Shown: one piece after another, positions 18,571-28,807 of the stretch | Numbering within the stretch: position 1 is the first letter of the stretch | Layout of the letters: each line of letters opens with the position of its first letter | Assembly (NCBI GenBank): GCA_021791495.1 | Contig: JAJYWN010000005.1 | Coordinates: forward strand, 39,366-103,365 | DNA: 64,000 nucleotides | Source: Bacillota bacterium | Lineage (GTDB): Bacteria > Bacillota > Sulfobacillia > JAJYWN01 | Direction of reading: 5' to 3' | The notes under the pieces: model-generated | The model's database searches: none | Seen by the model: the letters and a program-made list of their open reading frames with translations, nothing else | Told to the model about the DNA's origin: nothing | Translations under genes and position numbers: made by a program

Positions 18571-18677
18571 CGTTGCGGGCAGCCTGAATAGGAAGCTGCT
18601 TCCAAATTGGCGGCCGCCGCGGAGGGTGCTGCGGCTTACTTCATGAGCTACTTTGCGTCGTGAGGGGCAAAGCTAAA

Positions 18678-18697
18678 CTCCCAGGTTCACCTGGGAG
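18678..18697. other. Short perfect hairpin between sigE and sigG
   Basis: CTCCCAGGT-TC-ACCTGGGAG (9-bp arms). Confidence 0.5.
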
Positions 18698-18777
18698 TCG
18701 CGAGGAGTAGCGGCACACGTCGCGGGAGAGGTGAGTCTAGGGGATAGGCGCGTAGCTTCGGTCCTGCGCTCGCGATA

Positions 18778-19566
18778 CTACTCCATCTTCTTGATCTCGC
18801 GGTGCAGGCGTTTCAGAATGCGTTTCTCCAGCCTGGAAATGTAGGACTGGGAGATCCCGAGGGAATCGGCCACTTCCTTTTGCGTCTTCTCCGAACCGTC
18901 ACGCAACCCGAAGCGCAGTTCCATGATGCGACGCTCGCGCGGCGTCAGCCGGCCCATGGCCCGCTGGAGCAGCGACCTGTCTACCTCATCCTCCAAATTC
19001 CGGTACTCGTTCGAATCGTCGTGGAGGACGTCCGAGAGGAGCAGTTCGTTTCCGTCCCAATCCACGTTCAGGGGCTCGTCGATAGAGACCTCCATGCGGA
19101 GGCGGCTATTCCGGCGCAAGAACATCAGGATCTCGTTTTCAATGCACTTTGAGGCGTAGGTGGCCAGTTTGATGCGCTTATCCGGGTCGAAGGTGTTCAC
19201 CGCCTTGATCAGTCCGATGCTCCCGATGGACACCAGGTCTTCCAAGGGGATCCCCGTGTTCTCGAATTTGCGAGCGATATAGACCACGAGGCGGAGGTTG
19301 CGCTCAATGAGGACGCTGCGGACGGCGGCATCGCCGCCTTGCAGGCGCGACAGGAGGAAGACTTCCTCGTCCGTGGACAGCGGCGGCGGCAGGGCCTCGG
19401 AAGTACCGATGTAGGCCAGCCTGCCCTCCCACCCCAGCGCCGGGTCGGCGACAGCCGCGCCCAGCGCCAGGCGCAGGCGGACCCACGCCAGCTTCAACCA
19501 GAGTCTGGCCAGCACCCATCGCCTACGTATCGTGCGCACAGGCGAGGTCCACAGCACAGGCGTCAT
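18778..19566 (-). CDS. sigE: Sporulation sigma factor SigE
   Basis: [24 protein letters not shown]...[52 protein letters not shown]. Confidence 0.97.
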   Translation of the reverse strand: MTPVLWTSPVRTIRRRWVLARLWLKLAWVRLRLALGAAVADPALGWEGRLAYIGTSEALPPPLSTDEEVFLLSRLQGGDAAVRSVLIERNLRLVVYIARKFENTGIPLEDLVSIGSIGLIKAVNTFDPDKRIKLATYASKCIENEILMFLRRNSRLRMEVSIDEPLNVDWDGNELLLSDVLHDDSNEYRNLEDEVDRSLLQRAMGRLTPRERRIMELRFGLRDGSEKTQKEVADSLGISQSYISRLEKRILKRLHREIKKME

Positions 19567-20477
19567 GCCACTTCCCCCTTTTCCCCGGCCAGCTCGGGCG
19601 GCAAGAGCGCCTGATAGGCGCCGGCCGGCGATAGCGCTCGGTTGTACAGGCAGACTACGGTCTTCTCACTGATCACCGGGGAACTGCGGCCCGCGCGGTA
19701 CACTTTCAGCCGGTCGGGCCGGAACCCGACCATGATGCCGGACGCTTTTCCCACCGTCGTGAAGGGGACCACCCGAAAACGCCTGGCCCACCCCTCCGCT
19801 CCCATCCCGCGGAAGGTTTCATCCGAGAATGCCGCCCCCTCCGGTTCGCGGCACAGGCTACGGATCTCCGGAGGCAGGAGATGCTGTACCGAATCGAGTT
19901 CCACTACCATTACGGGTGCGCCGGAAAAAGGGTCTGTCAACCTATTGCCCGTGTCCACCAACGCCTTTACCAAGACGGCCCGCCCTTCGACCTCGATCTC
20001 GGCGGTCAGGCACCAGGCCGCCGCGGCACGCCGCCGCCGGTACAAGCCCAACATGCCCAGCCCCAACCCGGCGACGCCCAGAGACCACGCCACCCACCCC
20101 CAGGGCAGCGGCGGGGTCAGCGCCCACCCGGTCGGCGCCGGCCGGTTCAGAAAAGCCATGGCCACCACAGCGCCGCCCAGCAGGGCCGCCCCGATCAGCA
20201 TGGCCAGGGACCCCAAAAGGAGGCGCCATGGTGACGCTGGGAAGTAGGCCACCAAGACTAGAACCGCCGCGCCGGCCATCCTGGCCACCGCCGAAGCGCC
20301 CAAGGAGGCCGGATGGAGAAGGGCCCACAGCGCGTAGATTCCTCCCAAGAGCCCGGCCAGGACGCAGCGCGCGGGGGCCGGGCGCATGCCGGCCAGTCTG
20401 CCGGCCATGACCAGGAGTACGAAATCCACCACCAAGTTCAGAAGGAGGAAAGCCTCGCCGTGGACGCGGGCCACCAA
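19563..20477 (-). CDS. spoIIGA: Sigma-E processing peptidase SpoIIGA
   Basis: Multi-TM N-terminus; [22 protein letters not shown] aspartic protease motif; immediately upstream of sigE. Confidence 0.93.
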   Translation of the reverse strand: MVARVHGEAFLLLNLVVDFVLLVMAGRLAGMRPAPARCVLAGLLGGIYALWALLHPASLGASAVARMAGAAVLVLVAYFPASPWRLLLGSLAMLIGAALLGGAVVAMAFLNRPAPTGWALTPPLPWGWVAWSLGVAGLGLGMLGLYRRRRAAAAWCLTAEIEVEGRAVLVKALVDTGNRLTDPFSGAPVMVVELDSVQHLLPPEIRSLCREPEGAAFSDETFRGMGAEGWARRFRVVPFTTVGKASGIMVGFRPDRLKVYRAGRSSPVISEKTVVCLYNRALSPAGAYQALLPPELAGEKGEVA

Positions 20478-20550
20478 AGAGATACCCCCCGTCCTTCGAA
20501 CAGACCTATGCCTCGCCCGGTGGTCCTAGACCACCTTATCCCAATCCCAT

Positions 20551-20586
20551 AATAAAAGACCCCGGCCGCAAAACGTGTCGGGGTCT
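20551..20586 (-). terminator. Intrinsic terminator after ftsZ
   Basis: Minus strand AGACCCCGACACGTTTTGCGGCCGGGGTCTTTTATT. Confidence 0.75.
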
Positions 20587-20635
20587 GTAGCTGACGCCAA
20601 GCTTCGGCCTGCCTTTTCGGCCAGGCTTTTTGGGC

Positions 20636-21679
20636 CTACTTCTTCATCCAGGGCGGCACGTCCAACTCATCCAGCGAGAAAGGCTTTAGGTCCAAAGGAT
20701 CGCGGCCTCTTTCTTGCTTGCGGGTCTTCCCTTCGAAACCCGTGGCGATCACCGTCACACGAATCTCGTCGTGCAGGCTCTCGTCGATGACGGCTCCGAA
20801 GATGATGTTGGCATCCTGGTCGCAAGCCTTGGAGATGATTTCCGCCGCGTCGTTCACCTCGAAAAGGCCGAGATCCTCCCCGCCCGTGATATTCAGGATT
20901 AGGCCTTTGGCCCCCTCGATGGAAGACTCGAGGAGCGGGCCGGAGATGGCCAACCGCGCGGCTTCGACGGCCCGGTTCTCGCCCTTGGCGGTGCCGATAC
21001 CCATCAGCGCCGTTCCGGTTCCGGCCATGACCGCCTTGACGTCCCGGAGGTCCAGGTTAATCAGACCGGGCGTGGCGATCAGATCGGAAATACCCTGCAC
21101 TCCCTGGCGGAGGACGTCATCGGCCAAGCGGAAGGCCTCGACGATGGGGGTGCTGCGGTCGACCACCTGAAGCAGGCGGTCGTTGGGGATAGTGATGAGG
21201 GAATCGACCTTCTCTTTCAGAGTGGCCACACCCTGGTCGGCCTGGCCGTGGCGGCGACGCCCCTCGAATGTGAAAGGCCGTGTCACCACAGCCACCGTGA
21301 GGCATCCGCACTCTTTCGCGCACTCGGCCACCACCGGCGCCGCGCCGGTCCCCGTCCCGCCACCCATGCCGGCGGTGACGAAGACCATGTCGGCCCCTTG
21401 CAGGGCTTCGGTGATCTGCTCCCGGGACTCCTCCGCCGCCTGCCGGCCGACCTCGGGGTTTCCCCCTGCGCCCAAACCCTTCGTCAGGCGCTCGCCCAAC
21501 TGGATCTTGCGGCTGGCCAGCGACAGGTTAAGGGTCATCGCATCGGTGTTACAACAAACGAAATCGACCCCTTTGAGGCCGGAGGCGATCATGCGGTTGA
21601 CGGCGTTGCCGCCGCCGCCGCCCACTCCTACGACTTTGAGGATGGCTGACTTGGGTATGTCGAGATCTAGTTCCAACAT
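20636..21679 (-). CDS. ftsZ: Cell division protein FtsZ
   Basis: [16 protein letters not shown]...[16 protein letters not shown]. Confidence 0.98.
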   Translation of the reverse strand: MLELDLDIPKSAILKVVGVGGGGGNAVNRMIASGLKGVDFVCCNTDAMTLNLSLASRKIQLGERLTKGLGAGGNPEVGRQAAEESREQITEALQGADMVFVTAGMGGGTGTGAAPVVAECAKECGCLTVAVVTRPFTFEGRRRHGQADQGVATLKEKVDSLITIPNDRLLQVVDRSTPIVEAFRLADDVLRQGVQGISDLIATPGLINLDLRDVKAVMAGTGTALMGIGTAKGENRAVEAARLAISGPLLESSIEGAKGLILNITGGEDLGLFEVNDAAEIISKACDQDANIIFGAVIDESLHDEIRVTVIATGFEGKTRKQERGRDPLDLKPFSLDELDVPPWMKK

Positions 21680-21843
21680 CGGCGAGGCCCCTCCCCCCGT
21701 GGTGCGCTACCATTCACCGTGAGTTCTACCCCTTTTTTCCCTTTCCCTGCTGTATTACGGAAACTTGCCAAGGGAACGGAACGTCACGTGGGAACGAGCT
21801 AGAACGCCCTGTATCGATTACGGTTAACAGACTTGTGTCTCCT

Positions 21844-22248
21844 TCACTCCGGCTGGCTGCCCTCGACGTCCGCGCCGGTGCCGCGGGCCGAGCGCCTCCG
21901 GTCCAGCCAGGCACTGAGAGCCTGCCGGCGGATGGCGCCGAGGTTCTGGAAGACCCGGTAGCCCAGGGCGAAAATGGCCGCATAGTAAAGCTCCACACCC
22001 AGCCGGTCGCCAATGAAGGTCAGGAAGGCGGCCATCAGCATGTTGCCGAAGAAACCGGTGATGAACACCCAGGAATCAAAGGAGCCGTCGAGTGACGCCC
22101 GGAGGCCACCAAAAACGGAATCCAGAGCGGCCAGGATGGCGATGGAGAAGTAGCGGGCCAAGAGTGTCGGCAGAGTCACCGGCAGCGTGAACCCAAGAGC
22201 CAGTCCCGCCACCATAGCCACGGCGATCAGCCAGCTGCCCACGATCAT
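21844..22248 (-). CDS. Small basic family protein (DUF1290, Sbp-like)
   Basis: LALGFTLPVTLPTLLARYFSIAILAALDSVFGGLRASLDGSFDSWVFITGFFGNMLMAAFLTFIGDRLGVELYYAAIFALGYRVFQNL. Confidence 0.9.
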   Translation of the reverse strand: MIVGSWLIAVAMVAGLALGFTLPVTLPTLLARYFSIAILAALDSVFGGLRASLDGSFDSWVFITGFFGNMLMAAFLTFIGDRLGVELYYAAIFALGYRVFQNLGAIRRQALSAWLDRRRSARGTGADVEGSQPE

Positions 22249-22979
22249 TGCCCCCCAACCGGCTTGGCGTACTTGAACTGCAGGGAGCCTTTATAGGCCG
22301 GGATCGTAAGCGTGTTCTCGCGGCGCACTCTGGCCTCGATCCCCCAGACCGACAAAGACTCCAGGACCCCACCCCGCATGCGGAGCGCGTTCTCAAGGGT
22401 GGCCGAATCGCCAATGGCGAATATCTGAATGGGCGGAGCGATGCGCGTATTGTTCACGGAGATGGTGGGCCCGGCGCAGCGCACTTCCGTGGTGGCGATG
22501 ACCCGTTGCCCATTGATGGACATGGCCTCGGCTCCCGCCGCCGACAGCTCATTCAAGACTTTTAGGATGTCGTCGTCGTGCAGGAGGAAAGCGTTGGGGT
22601 CCTCGTTCTTCTGGCGGACCACCTTACTGTCGTCCAGCATGACACTGACTCCCGGACCGGTCACCGACGTGAGCCCCGCCACGATGCGTGTCTTGTCCAG
22701 CTCGTCCTTAACGGCGGCGGCGCTCTTTGAGCCTTGGTCGGCCGTGGTCAGCTTACTCCGCAGATCGTCCACTTCATCGCGAAGCTTGTCGCGTTCCGTT
22801 TCGGCGGATTTGAGCATCCCCGCCAGTTCCTGGGACCGGACCAGGTCGATGCGGTCCACGGTCCCGTGGGTCCGCAGTTGCAGGGCAAGCATCAGCCCCA
22901 GGACCAGGGCCGCTACAGCGATGGGCCCCTGCCGGGACCGGGGATTGGTACCCCCCACTCTGTCTGGCAACGATATCAC
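22245..22979 (-). CDS. DUF881 family protein (YlxX-like)
   Basis: TSVTGPGVSVMLDDS...LHDDDILKVLNELSAAGAEAMSINGQRVIATTEVRCAGPTISVNNTRIAPPIQIFAIGD. Confidence 0.92.
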   Translation of the reverse strand: MISLPDRVGGTNPRSRQGPIAVAALVLGLMLALQLRTHGTVDRIDLVRSQELAGMLKSAETERDKLRDEVDDLRSKLTTADQGSKSAAAVKDELDKTRIVAGLTSVTGPGVSVMLDDSKVVRQKNEDPNAFLLHDDDILKVLNELSAAGAEAMSINGQRVIATTEVRCAGPTISVNNTRIAPPIQIFAIGDSATLENALRMRGGVLESLSVWGIEARVRRENTLTIPAYKGSLQFKYAKPVGGQ

Positions 22980-22983
22980 CTCA

Positions 22984-23760
22984 TTAGCGTCCGCGCGGTT
23001 TCACGACAGGCTTGTCCCCGTAGCGCAGATCGATGTACTCCGGTACGATGTGGTTCTTCTCCAGATCGGCCAGAACGGCCGTCAGTGATCCCATCTTCGC
23101 GGTCAGTTCCGGGCCCGGACGGCCCACGTAGACCGGCACGCCGCCCTTCAGGTAGAGGAGGACCAGGCCACTCTTATCCACATGGACTTCTCCCACCTTC
23201 GCTGTCCAGTCGGGGCCGATGGCCTGCAACGCGGCGACGGCCAAAGCCATCTCGTCCGAGTTCAGCGTCACGCCCGGTCTCACGCTGTCCTCCACCGGCA
23301 CGCCGGTGACCATAGGCAAGCTTGAGGCAGTCAGGTTATCGCCCACGGCCAGGATCCGCCCCCGGGAGTCTACCGTCAAGATGGATGAACCCACGGGAAT
23401 TTGCGCCAAGGCCTTTCGCTCCGTCACCTTGACCTTCACTCGGTTCGGCCAGAGCCGTTGGATGTGTGCGTCCAGAATCAGCGGCACGGCCATGACGCCC
23501 GCCTCACCGGATGCCAGGTCCAGTTTCCAGACGTTCTCACCGGGCAGAAAGCCCGTGGCCTGAGTGATGTCGGAGGTGGACACCAGTGAATTGCCGGATA
23601 CTACAAAACCGGTCAATTTGAAGAACGAAGAGTTGAAGAAGACAAAAATGGTGATGAAAGCTAAGAGCGCCAACTGGGCGCTCAGGAACAACCGCCGGCG
23701 CAGCCGGTTCCGCCGGCCGACCGCTATCTTGCCCCGCTCAGGGTGGATCTGGGGCCGCAA
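22984..23760 (-). CDS. ftsQ: FtsQ/DivIB-type cell division protein with POTRA domain
   Basis: Basic N-terminus and TM, FFKLTGFVVSGNSLVSTSDITQATGFLPGENVWKLDL. Confidence 0.9.
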   Translation of the reverse strand: MRPQIHPERGKIAVGRRNRLRRRLFLSAQLALLAFITIFVFFNSSFFKLTGFVVSGNSLVSTSDITQATGFLPGENVWKLDLASGEAGVMAVPLILDAHIQRLWPNRVKVKVTERKALAQIPVGSSILTVDSRGRILAVGDNLTASSLPMVTGVPVEDSVRPGVTLNSDEMALAVAALQAIGPDWTAKVGEVHVDKSGLVLLYLKGGVPVYVGRPGPELTAKMGSLTAVLADLEKNHIVPEYIDLRYGDKPVVKPRGR

Positions 23761-23878
23761 GATTCAGATCACCTACAACGGTGTTGGCGTGGTTTTTGCT
23801 CGACTAATTCTACCACTGCGGGCCAGACCCAACAATATTATGTTAATGCTATGGTTAATGCTAATAGTTGTGTTGAAG

Positions 23879-25252
23879 CTATGGATGATCCCATGGGATG
23901 TCGCAGTTTTTCACTCGTTTGATGACCGCGCCCAGTCGGTTGAGTTTACTTTCCACGGCTTCATAACCACGGTCCACATGACCCACGCCCCTGATGCAGC
24001 TAATGCCTGGGGATGCCAGAGCCGCCAGGATCAGTGCGGCTCCGCCCCTCAGGTCGGGCACGACCACGTCGGACGGCTTCAGACTCGGCTGCCCTTCGAC
24101 CAGCAGGCGCCTCGCCTTCGGGAAATGCTCCATCACTGCCCCGAAAGACTGGAGTCCATCGGCAAAAGCAAAGCGGTTGGGAAACACCGTGTCCGTGATG
24201 AGGGACCGGCCGTTAGCCAGACACATCAGGGCTGTGAGAGCCGGCTGCAGGTCGGTCGCCAGATGGGGGTAGGGTCCGGTTTCAAAATCCACGGCCGAGG
24301 GGCGCCCCGTCATTCCCGCCCCGATGCGCGATTCATAGGGAGAGTTCTCCTCCCATATGCGGACGCCGGCGCTGTGTAGAATGCGCGATAGGGCTTCCAC
24401 GTGCTCGGGTATAGCGTTTTCCAGAAGGACTTCCCCGCCGGTGATGGCCGCCGCCACCATCAATGTGCCCGTCTCGATGCGGTCGGGAATGACGCGGTGC
24501 GTCGCCCCGTGGAGGCGTTCGACGCCGGTGATGATAATGCGCTCTGAGCCCGCGAACCTCACCTTGGCGCCCATGGCGTTGAGGAAGTTAGCCAGGTCCA
24601 CCACTTCGGGTTCCCGGGCGGCATTCAGGATGACGCTTTCCCCGCCGGCAAGAGTGGCGGCCATCATGATATTTTCGGTGGCACCCACGCTCGGGAACGG
24701 CAGGCTGATGGTGGCGCCATGGAGCTTCCTGGCCACGGCGTGGTAGTAGCTGATCTTTCCGTCCGGGTCGCTGGTACGGCCATCCACGTCAGGCCGTTCC
24801 AACTCCTCCCGGACGTCGATGCTCGCCCCCAGGGCCTTCAGCCCTTCCAGATGCCAGTCTATGGGCCGTTCACCCAGGGAACATCCGCCCGGCTGGGTTA
24901 CCGTCGTTTCGCCAAACCGGGCCAGAAGAGGTCCCAAAATGAAGATGGAGGAGCGCATTTCTTTCATCAGGTTTGGTGGGCTGGTGTTGGTGACCTTCTG
25001 CGCCAGGCGCACTTCCAGAGTCCGCAAGCCCGTGTGGAGATCACTGCCCTCGGTCACGGTCGCCCCGAAGTGCCTGAGGATGCTGGTCATGATCCGTTCG
25101 TCGGCCAGCCTGGGAACGTCCTCGATGACGCAGGTGTCCTCAGTAAGGATCGTCGCGGCGAGAATGGGCAGGACTGAGTTCTTAGCCCCGCCCACCCGAA
25201 CGACCCCTTCTAGCCTGTGGCCGCCCTCGATAAGAAAAGTGTCGCTGGACAA
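23879..25252 (-). CDS. murA: UDP-N-acetylglucosamine 1-carboxyvinyltransferase
   Basis: IEGGHRLEGVVRVGGAKNSVLPILAATILTEDTCVIEDVPRLADERIM; LGERPIDWHLEGLKALGA. Confidence 0.97.
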   Translation of the reverse strand: MSSDTFLIEGGHRLEGVVRVGGAKNSVLPILAATILTEDTCVIEDVPRLADERIMTSILRHFGATVTEGSDLHTGLRTLEVRLAQKVTNTSPPNLMKEMRSSIFILGPLLARFGETTVTQPGGCSLGERPIDWHLEGLKALGASIDVREELERPDVDGRTSDPDGKISYYHAVARKLHGATISLPFPSVGATENIMMAATLAGGESVILNAAREPEVVDLANFLNAMGAKVRFAGSERIIITGVERLHGATHRVIPDRIETGTLMVAAAITGGEVLLENAIPEHVEALSRILHSAGVRIWEENSPYESRIGAGMTGRPSAVDFETGPYPHLATDLQPALTALMCLANGRSLITDTVFPNRFAFADGLQSFGAVMEHFPKARRLLVEGQPSLKPSDVVVPDLRGGAALILAALASPGISCIRGVGHVDRGYEAVESKLNRLGAVIKRVKNCDIPWDHP

Positions 25253-25306
25253 GAGCTCTCCCCCGTCCCCCCGCGGTTACTGTTGTTTTGTGCCGCAGAT
25301 AACAAG

Positions 25307-25340
25307 ACCCCCGGCGTGCATACCATCGTACGCCGGGGGT
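25307..25340. terminator. Strong GC hairpin between murG and murA
   Basis: ACCCCCGGCGT...ACGCCGGGGGT perfect arms; minus-strand tail only weakly T-rich. Confidence 0.55.
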
Positions 25341-25442
25341 TTATGGATGGTTACACTAGGTAGCTGGGATAATGGTCACAGGGGAGGAACGCGGTCCGGC
25401 GGCGAGCAGGCCCGCCACAATTCTCTGAAATGGGTCGTTGTC

Positions 25443-26600
25443 CTAGTTCCTGCCTCCGAGCTTTCTGGGATAACGTTCCCTGCGGCCCTTCGGGTGGTCT
25501 GCCAAAGACACAATAAGGTCCACCAATCGGTCCGCGGCATCGGGCTGCCCCAGGGCACGGCTCTTGGCCGCCATCTCCACCAGCCGTCCCGGGGCGCCGA
25601 GGAGCGCGGTCACCTCCCGGCCGATCCGGTCGCCGCTGGCTTTGGCGTCGGGCACCACCAGCCCGCCTCCTCCTTTCGCCACCGCCTCCGCATTATAGTC
25701 TTGGTGGTGGTGGGTGGCTACGGGCGACGGGACGATGATAGCCGGCAGACCACGGGCGGTCACTTCCGCCAGGGTCGAACCGCCTGCCCGGCACAGGACG
25801 AGGTCCGCCGCCGCCAGGGCGTTCTCCACGCGGTACAAGAAAGGTTCCACGCGGATATTGGCCGGGAGTTCGGAGAAGCCCATGTCGGCCAGGTCCGCCG
25901 TGATCTTTGAGAAGTACGCCTTTCCAGTGCCCCAGACGAGTTGCCATTCGGGATGAGCAGCAAACAGGCGGACCAGGCTAAGGCCGGCCTGGTTCAGGGT
26001 GAGGGCTCCCCGGCTGCCGCCGAAAACCAGCAAGGTGGGCTTGTCATGGGAGAGCCCAAAGGCGGCCGCCCCGGCCTCTCTGGTCGCGGTGATGATCTCC
26101 TGGCGGACGGGGTTGTTCACCACTTCCACGCGGACGCCCTTGGGGAAATACCGCTTGGCGGTGGCGTAGGGAACGGTCACCACGGACATCCACCGCGACA
26201 GGGCGCGGACGGTCATACCCGGGAAAGCGTTGGCTTCCATGAGCAAGGTGGGCCGGCCGAGGAAAGCGGCCGCCATCATCACCGGACCCGACACGTACCC
26301 GCCGGTGCCTACCACAACGTCGGGCCGGAACCCACGCACCAAAGCTAAGGCCTGCAGCGACCCGCCGACCGCTTTCACCAGGCCGCGGGCCACAGCGACC
26401 GGCGACTTGCCGAAAAGGCCCTGCGCGGCGATGGTCTTGAACGGCAGGCCCCGCCGGGGGACCAGATCGGCCTCCAGACCTTCCCTGGTGCCCACATAGA
26501 GGAGATGGCTATCGGGGTATCGTTGCTTCAGGTGTTCAGCGACGGTCAGGGCCGGGTAGATGTGGCCACCCGTCCCGCCGCCCACGAACAGTACCCGCAG
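25443..26600 (-). CDS. murG: UDP-GlcNAc:undecaprenyl-PP-MurNAc-pentapeptide transferase MurG
   Basis: GGGTGGHIYPALTVAEHLKQRYPDSHLLYVGTREGLEADLVPR. Start extended to CTG at 26600 giving (M)RVLFVGGGTGGH; ORF track start is GTG at 26585. Confidence 0.92.
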   Translation of the reverse strand: MRVLFVGGGTGGHIYPALTVAEHLKQRYPDSHLLYVGTREGLEADLVPRRGLPFKTIAAQGLFGKSPVAVARGLVKAVGGSLQALALVRGFRPDVVVGTGGYVSGPVMMAAAFLGRPTLLMEANAFPGMTVRALSRWMSVVTVPYATAKRYFPKGVRVEVVNNPVRQEIITATREAGAAAFGLSHDKPTLLVFGGSRGALTLNQAGLSLVRLFAAHPEWQLVWGTGKAYFSKITADLADMGFSELPANIRVEPFLYRVENALAAADLVLCRAGGSTLAEVTARGLPAIIVPSPVATHHHQDYNAEAVAKGGGGLVVPDAKASGDRIGREVTALLGAPGRLVEMAAKSRALGQPDAADRLVDLIVSLADHPKGRRERYPRKLGGRN

Positions 26601-26631
26601 TGCGGTGTGAGCCCTCGGTGACGTTTCCCCA

Positions 26632-27768
26632 TCACGCTCCCTTGGTGTACATCGAGATGTTCAGCAGGATGCCCACCGAAGCCAACGAGAAAAGCAGGGA
26701 CGACCCGCCATAGCTGAGGAACGGCAACGGGATTCCGGTAATGGGCAGGGTCGAGGTGACTACACCGACGTTGATCAGAGCCTGGATGGCGATCATCGTG
26801 GTGACGCCTGCCGCCAGCAGGGAGGAGAAAGTGTCCGGCGCCGTTACGGCGATGCGGTATCCCCTCCAGAAAAGGAGGAAGAACAGCAGCAAGGTAGTGG
26901 CGGCGCCGAGGAAACCCAGTTCCTCTCCCAAGACGGCGAAGATGAAATCGGTGTGCTGCTCGGGCAGGTAGAAGAACTTCTGCCGGCTTTGCCCCAGTCC
27001 CAATCCCAAAAGGCCGCCCGAACCCAGGGCGTACAGGGCCTGAATGATATGGAACCCTGAGTCCAGAGGGTCCTTCCACGGGTCCAGGAAGGCGAAGAAA
27101 CGCTCCCGCCGGTAGGGAGCGGAGAAGATGGCCCAGGCCAGGATGGGGACGGCGGAGAGGGCCAGTCCCACCAAGTGTTTCATCTGCGCCCCGGCGATGA
27201 AGATCATGGTGACCACAGTGCCCGCCAGGCTTACAGCCGTTCCCAGGTCGGGCTGTTTCAGGATGAGGCCAAAGGCCAGCCCCAGGAGCAAGAGGTTGGG
27301 CATCAGGCCACGCCAGAAGCTCTTGATGCGTTCGGGATCCCGTGAGAGGATGTAGGCCATGAACAAGACGATGCCGAGCTTGGCGGCTTCGGAGGGCTGG
27401 AACCCCAGGTTGCCGATGCCAATGCGGCGGCTGGCGCCATGCGAAATGACACCGAGCCCGGGGATGATCACGACGACCAGGGAGAGGAAGGTTACCACCA
27501 GCACCGGCCAGGCCAGACTGGAGAGGCGCCAGTAGTCGAAATTCATCATGGCCGCCATGGCACCCATGCCCAGAAGGGCCCAGATCAGTTGCTGCTGCAG
27601 GAAGTAGGCCGACCGTCCGTAGGTGAACTCGGCCTTCACGGAACTGGACGAATACACCATAACCAGCCCGATCGCCACCAGGGCGGTGGTGGCGAAGAAG
27701 AGCAGGAAATCGGGTGTGCGGCGGCGCGGCCGTCCCGCGATGGTCCGAAAGCTCCGGCGTTCGCTCAT
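26632..27768 (-). CDS. ftsW: FtsW/SpoVE-type lipid II polymerase (SEDS family)
   Basis: SEDS family; KQPDLGTAVSLAGTVVTMIFIAG, SYGGSSLLFSLASVGILLNIS. Confidence 0.94.
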   Translation of the reverse strand: MSERRSFRTIAGRPRRRTPDFLLFFATTALVAIGLVMVYSSSSVKAEFTYGRSAYFLQQQLIWALLGMGAMAAMMNFDYWRLSSLAWPVLVVTFLSLVVVIIPGLGVISHGASRRIGIGNLGFQPSEAAKLGIVLFMAYILSRDPERIKSFWRGLMPNLLLLGLAFGLILKQPDLGTAVSLAGTVVTMIFIAGAQMKHLVGLALSAVPILAWAIFSAPYRRERFFAFLDPWKDPLDSGFHIIQALYALGSGGLLGLGLGQSRQKFFYLPEQHTDFIFAVLGEELGFLGAATTLLLFFLLFWRGYRIAVTAPDTFSSLLAAGVTTMIAIQALINVGVVTSTLPITGIPLPFLSYGGSSLLFSLASVGILLNISMYTKGA

Positions 27769-27829
27769 TGGCCTTTCCCCCGCTCCTCCCGCTGCCCGCC
27801 GTCCTCACGATCCCCTGGGCGCCGGACGC

Positions 27830-28795
27830 CTAATGACCCAGCCCTCGTAAGCCCAGAAGCCCGAGGCCGGCGAGGACGGCCGCCACCATCCAGAACCTCC
27901 AAACGACCTGGGTCTCGCTCCATCCTACCAGCTCAAAGTGGTGGTGCAAAGGGGCCATCCGGAAGATGCGGCGGCCGGTTGACTTGAAACTGATGACTTG
28001 AAGCACCACAGACAGGGTTTCGATGACCAAGAGTCCCCCGACGATGACGAGAAGTAGCTCCGTCCCAGTCAGGACCGCCAAAGCCGCCAAAGCGCCGCCC
28101 AGCCCCATGGAACCCGTATCTCCCATGAAAACGCGGGCCGGGTGGTAGTTGAACCGCAGGAATCCGAGGCAACCACCGATGAGCGCCGCAGCCACTCCGG
28201 ACAGTGCCAACCGGCCTGTAGCTAAGGCCACCAGAGCGTACGCCAGCCCGATGACGACCATGGTCCCCGCCGCCAGTCCGTCCAGGCCGTCGGTCTCGTT
28301 GACCCCGTTGGTGGCGGACATGAAGACAATGATCACAGCCACTGGATAGAGGGCTCCGAGGTCGATGGCGCGGTCCGTGAACGGTATGGGCCAGACGGTG
28401 TCCTGTCCGAGCTTGAGGGCGGCCCAGGCCAGGGCGAGGCCGATGACGACTTGGACCAGCAGCTTCTGACGGGCCAATAGGCCCAAGGACCTCTTCTTTA
28501 CGACTTTCAGATAATCGTCGACAAACCCCAGGAGAGCCGAAACCACAGTCACACCCAGCACGACCAGGGCCGTGGGGCTGCTGAAACCGGCCGCCAGTGC
28601 CCCCACCAGCATGCCGCCGAAGATGAGCACCCCGCCCATGGTGGGCGTGCCCTGCTTGCCCAAGTGCCGGGCGGGCCCGTCCTCGCGAATGACCTGCCCC
28701 ACGTTCAGACGCCGGAGGACGGGGATGACCAGCGGGCCCAGGACCAGTGTGGTCCCGAGGGAGGCTATGAAGGCAAAGACAAGTGCGAGTTCCAA
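27830..28795 (-). CDS. mraY: Phospho-N-acetylmuramoyl-pentapeptide transferase
   Basis: GTPTMGGVLI, FVDDYLKVVKKRSLGLLARQKL, NGVNETDGLDGLAAGTM, PLHHHFELVGWSETQVVWRFW. Confidence 0.97.
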   Translation of the reverse strand: MELALVFAFIASLGTTLVLGPLVIPVLRRLNVGQVIREDGPARHLGKQGTPTMGGVLIFGGMLVGALAAGFSSPTALVVLGVTVVSALLGFVDDYLKVVKKRSLGLLARQKLLVQVVIGLALAWAALKLGQDTVWPIPFTDRAIDLGALYPVAVIIVFMSATNGVNETDGLDGLAAGTMVVIGLAYALVALATGRLALSGVAAALIGGCLGFLRFNYHPARVFMGDTGSMGLGGALAALAVLTGTELLLVIVGGLLVIETLSVVLQVISFKSTGRRIFRMAPLHHHFELVGWSETQVVWRFWMVAAVLAGLGLLGLRGLGH

Positions 28796-28807
28796 ACCGG
28801 TTCCCCC

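Noticed and set aside
20478-20550. Spo0A box upstream of spoIIGA
   Set aside because: Only TGTTCGAA (extra T versus TGTCGAA) found; too weak to call. A GGTGGTC/GACCACC dyad at 20519-20535 was noted but has no clear function.
26546-27808. 420-aa minus-strand ORF overlapping ftsW
   Set aside because: Alternative frame of ftsW; no conserved sequence.
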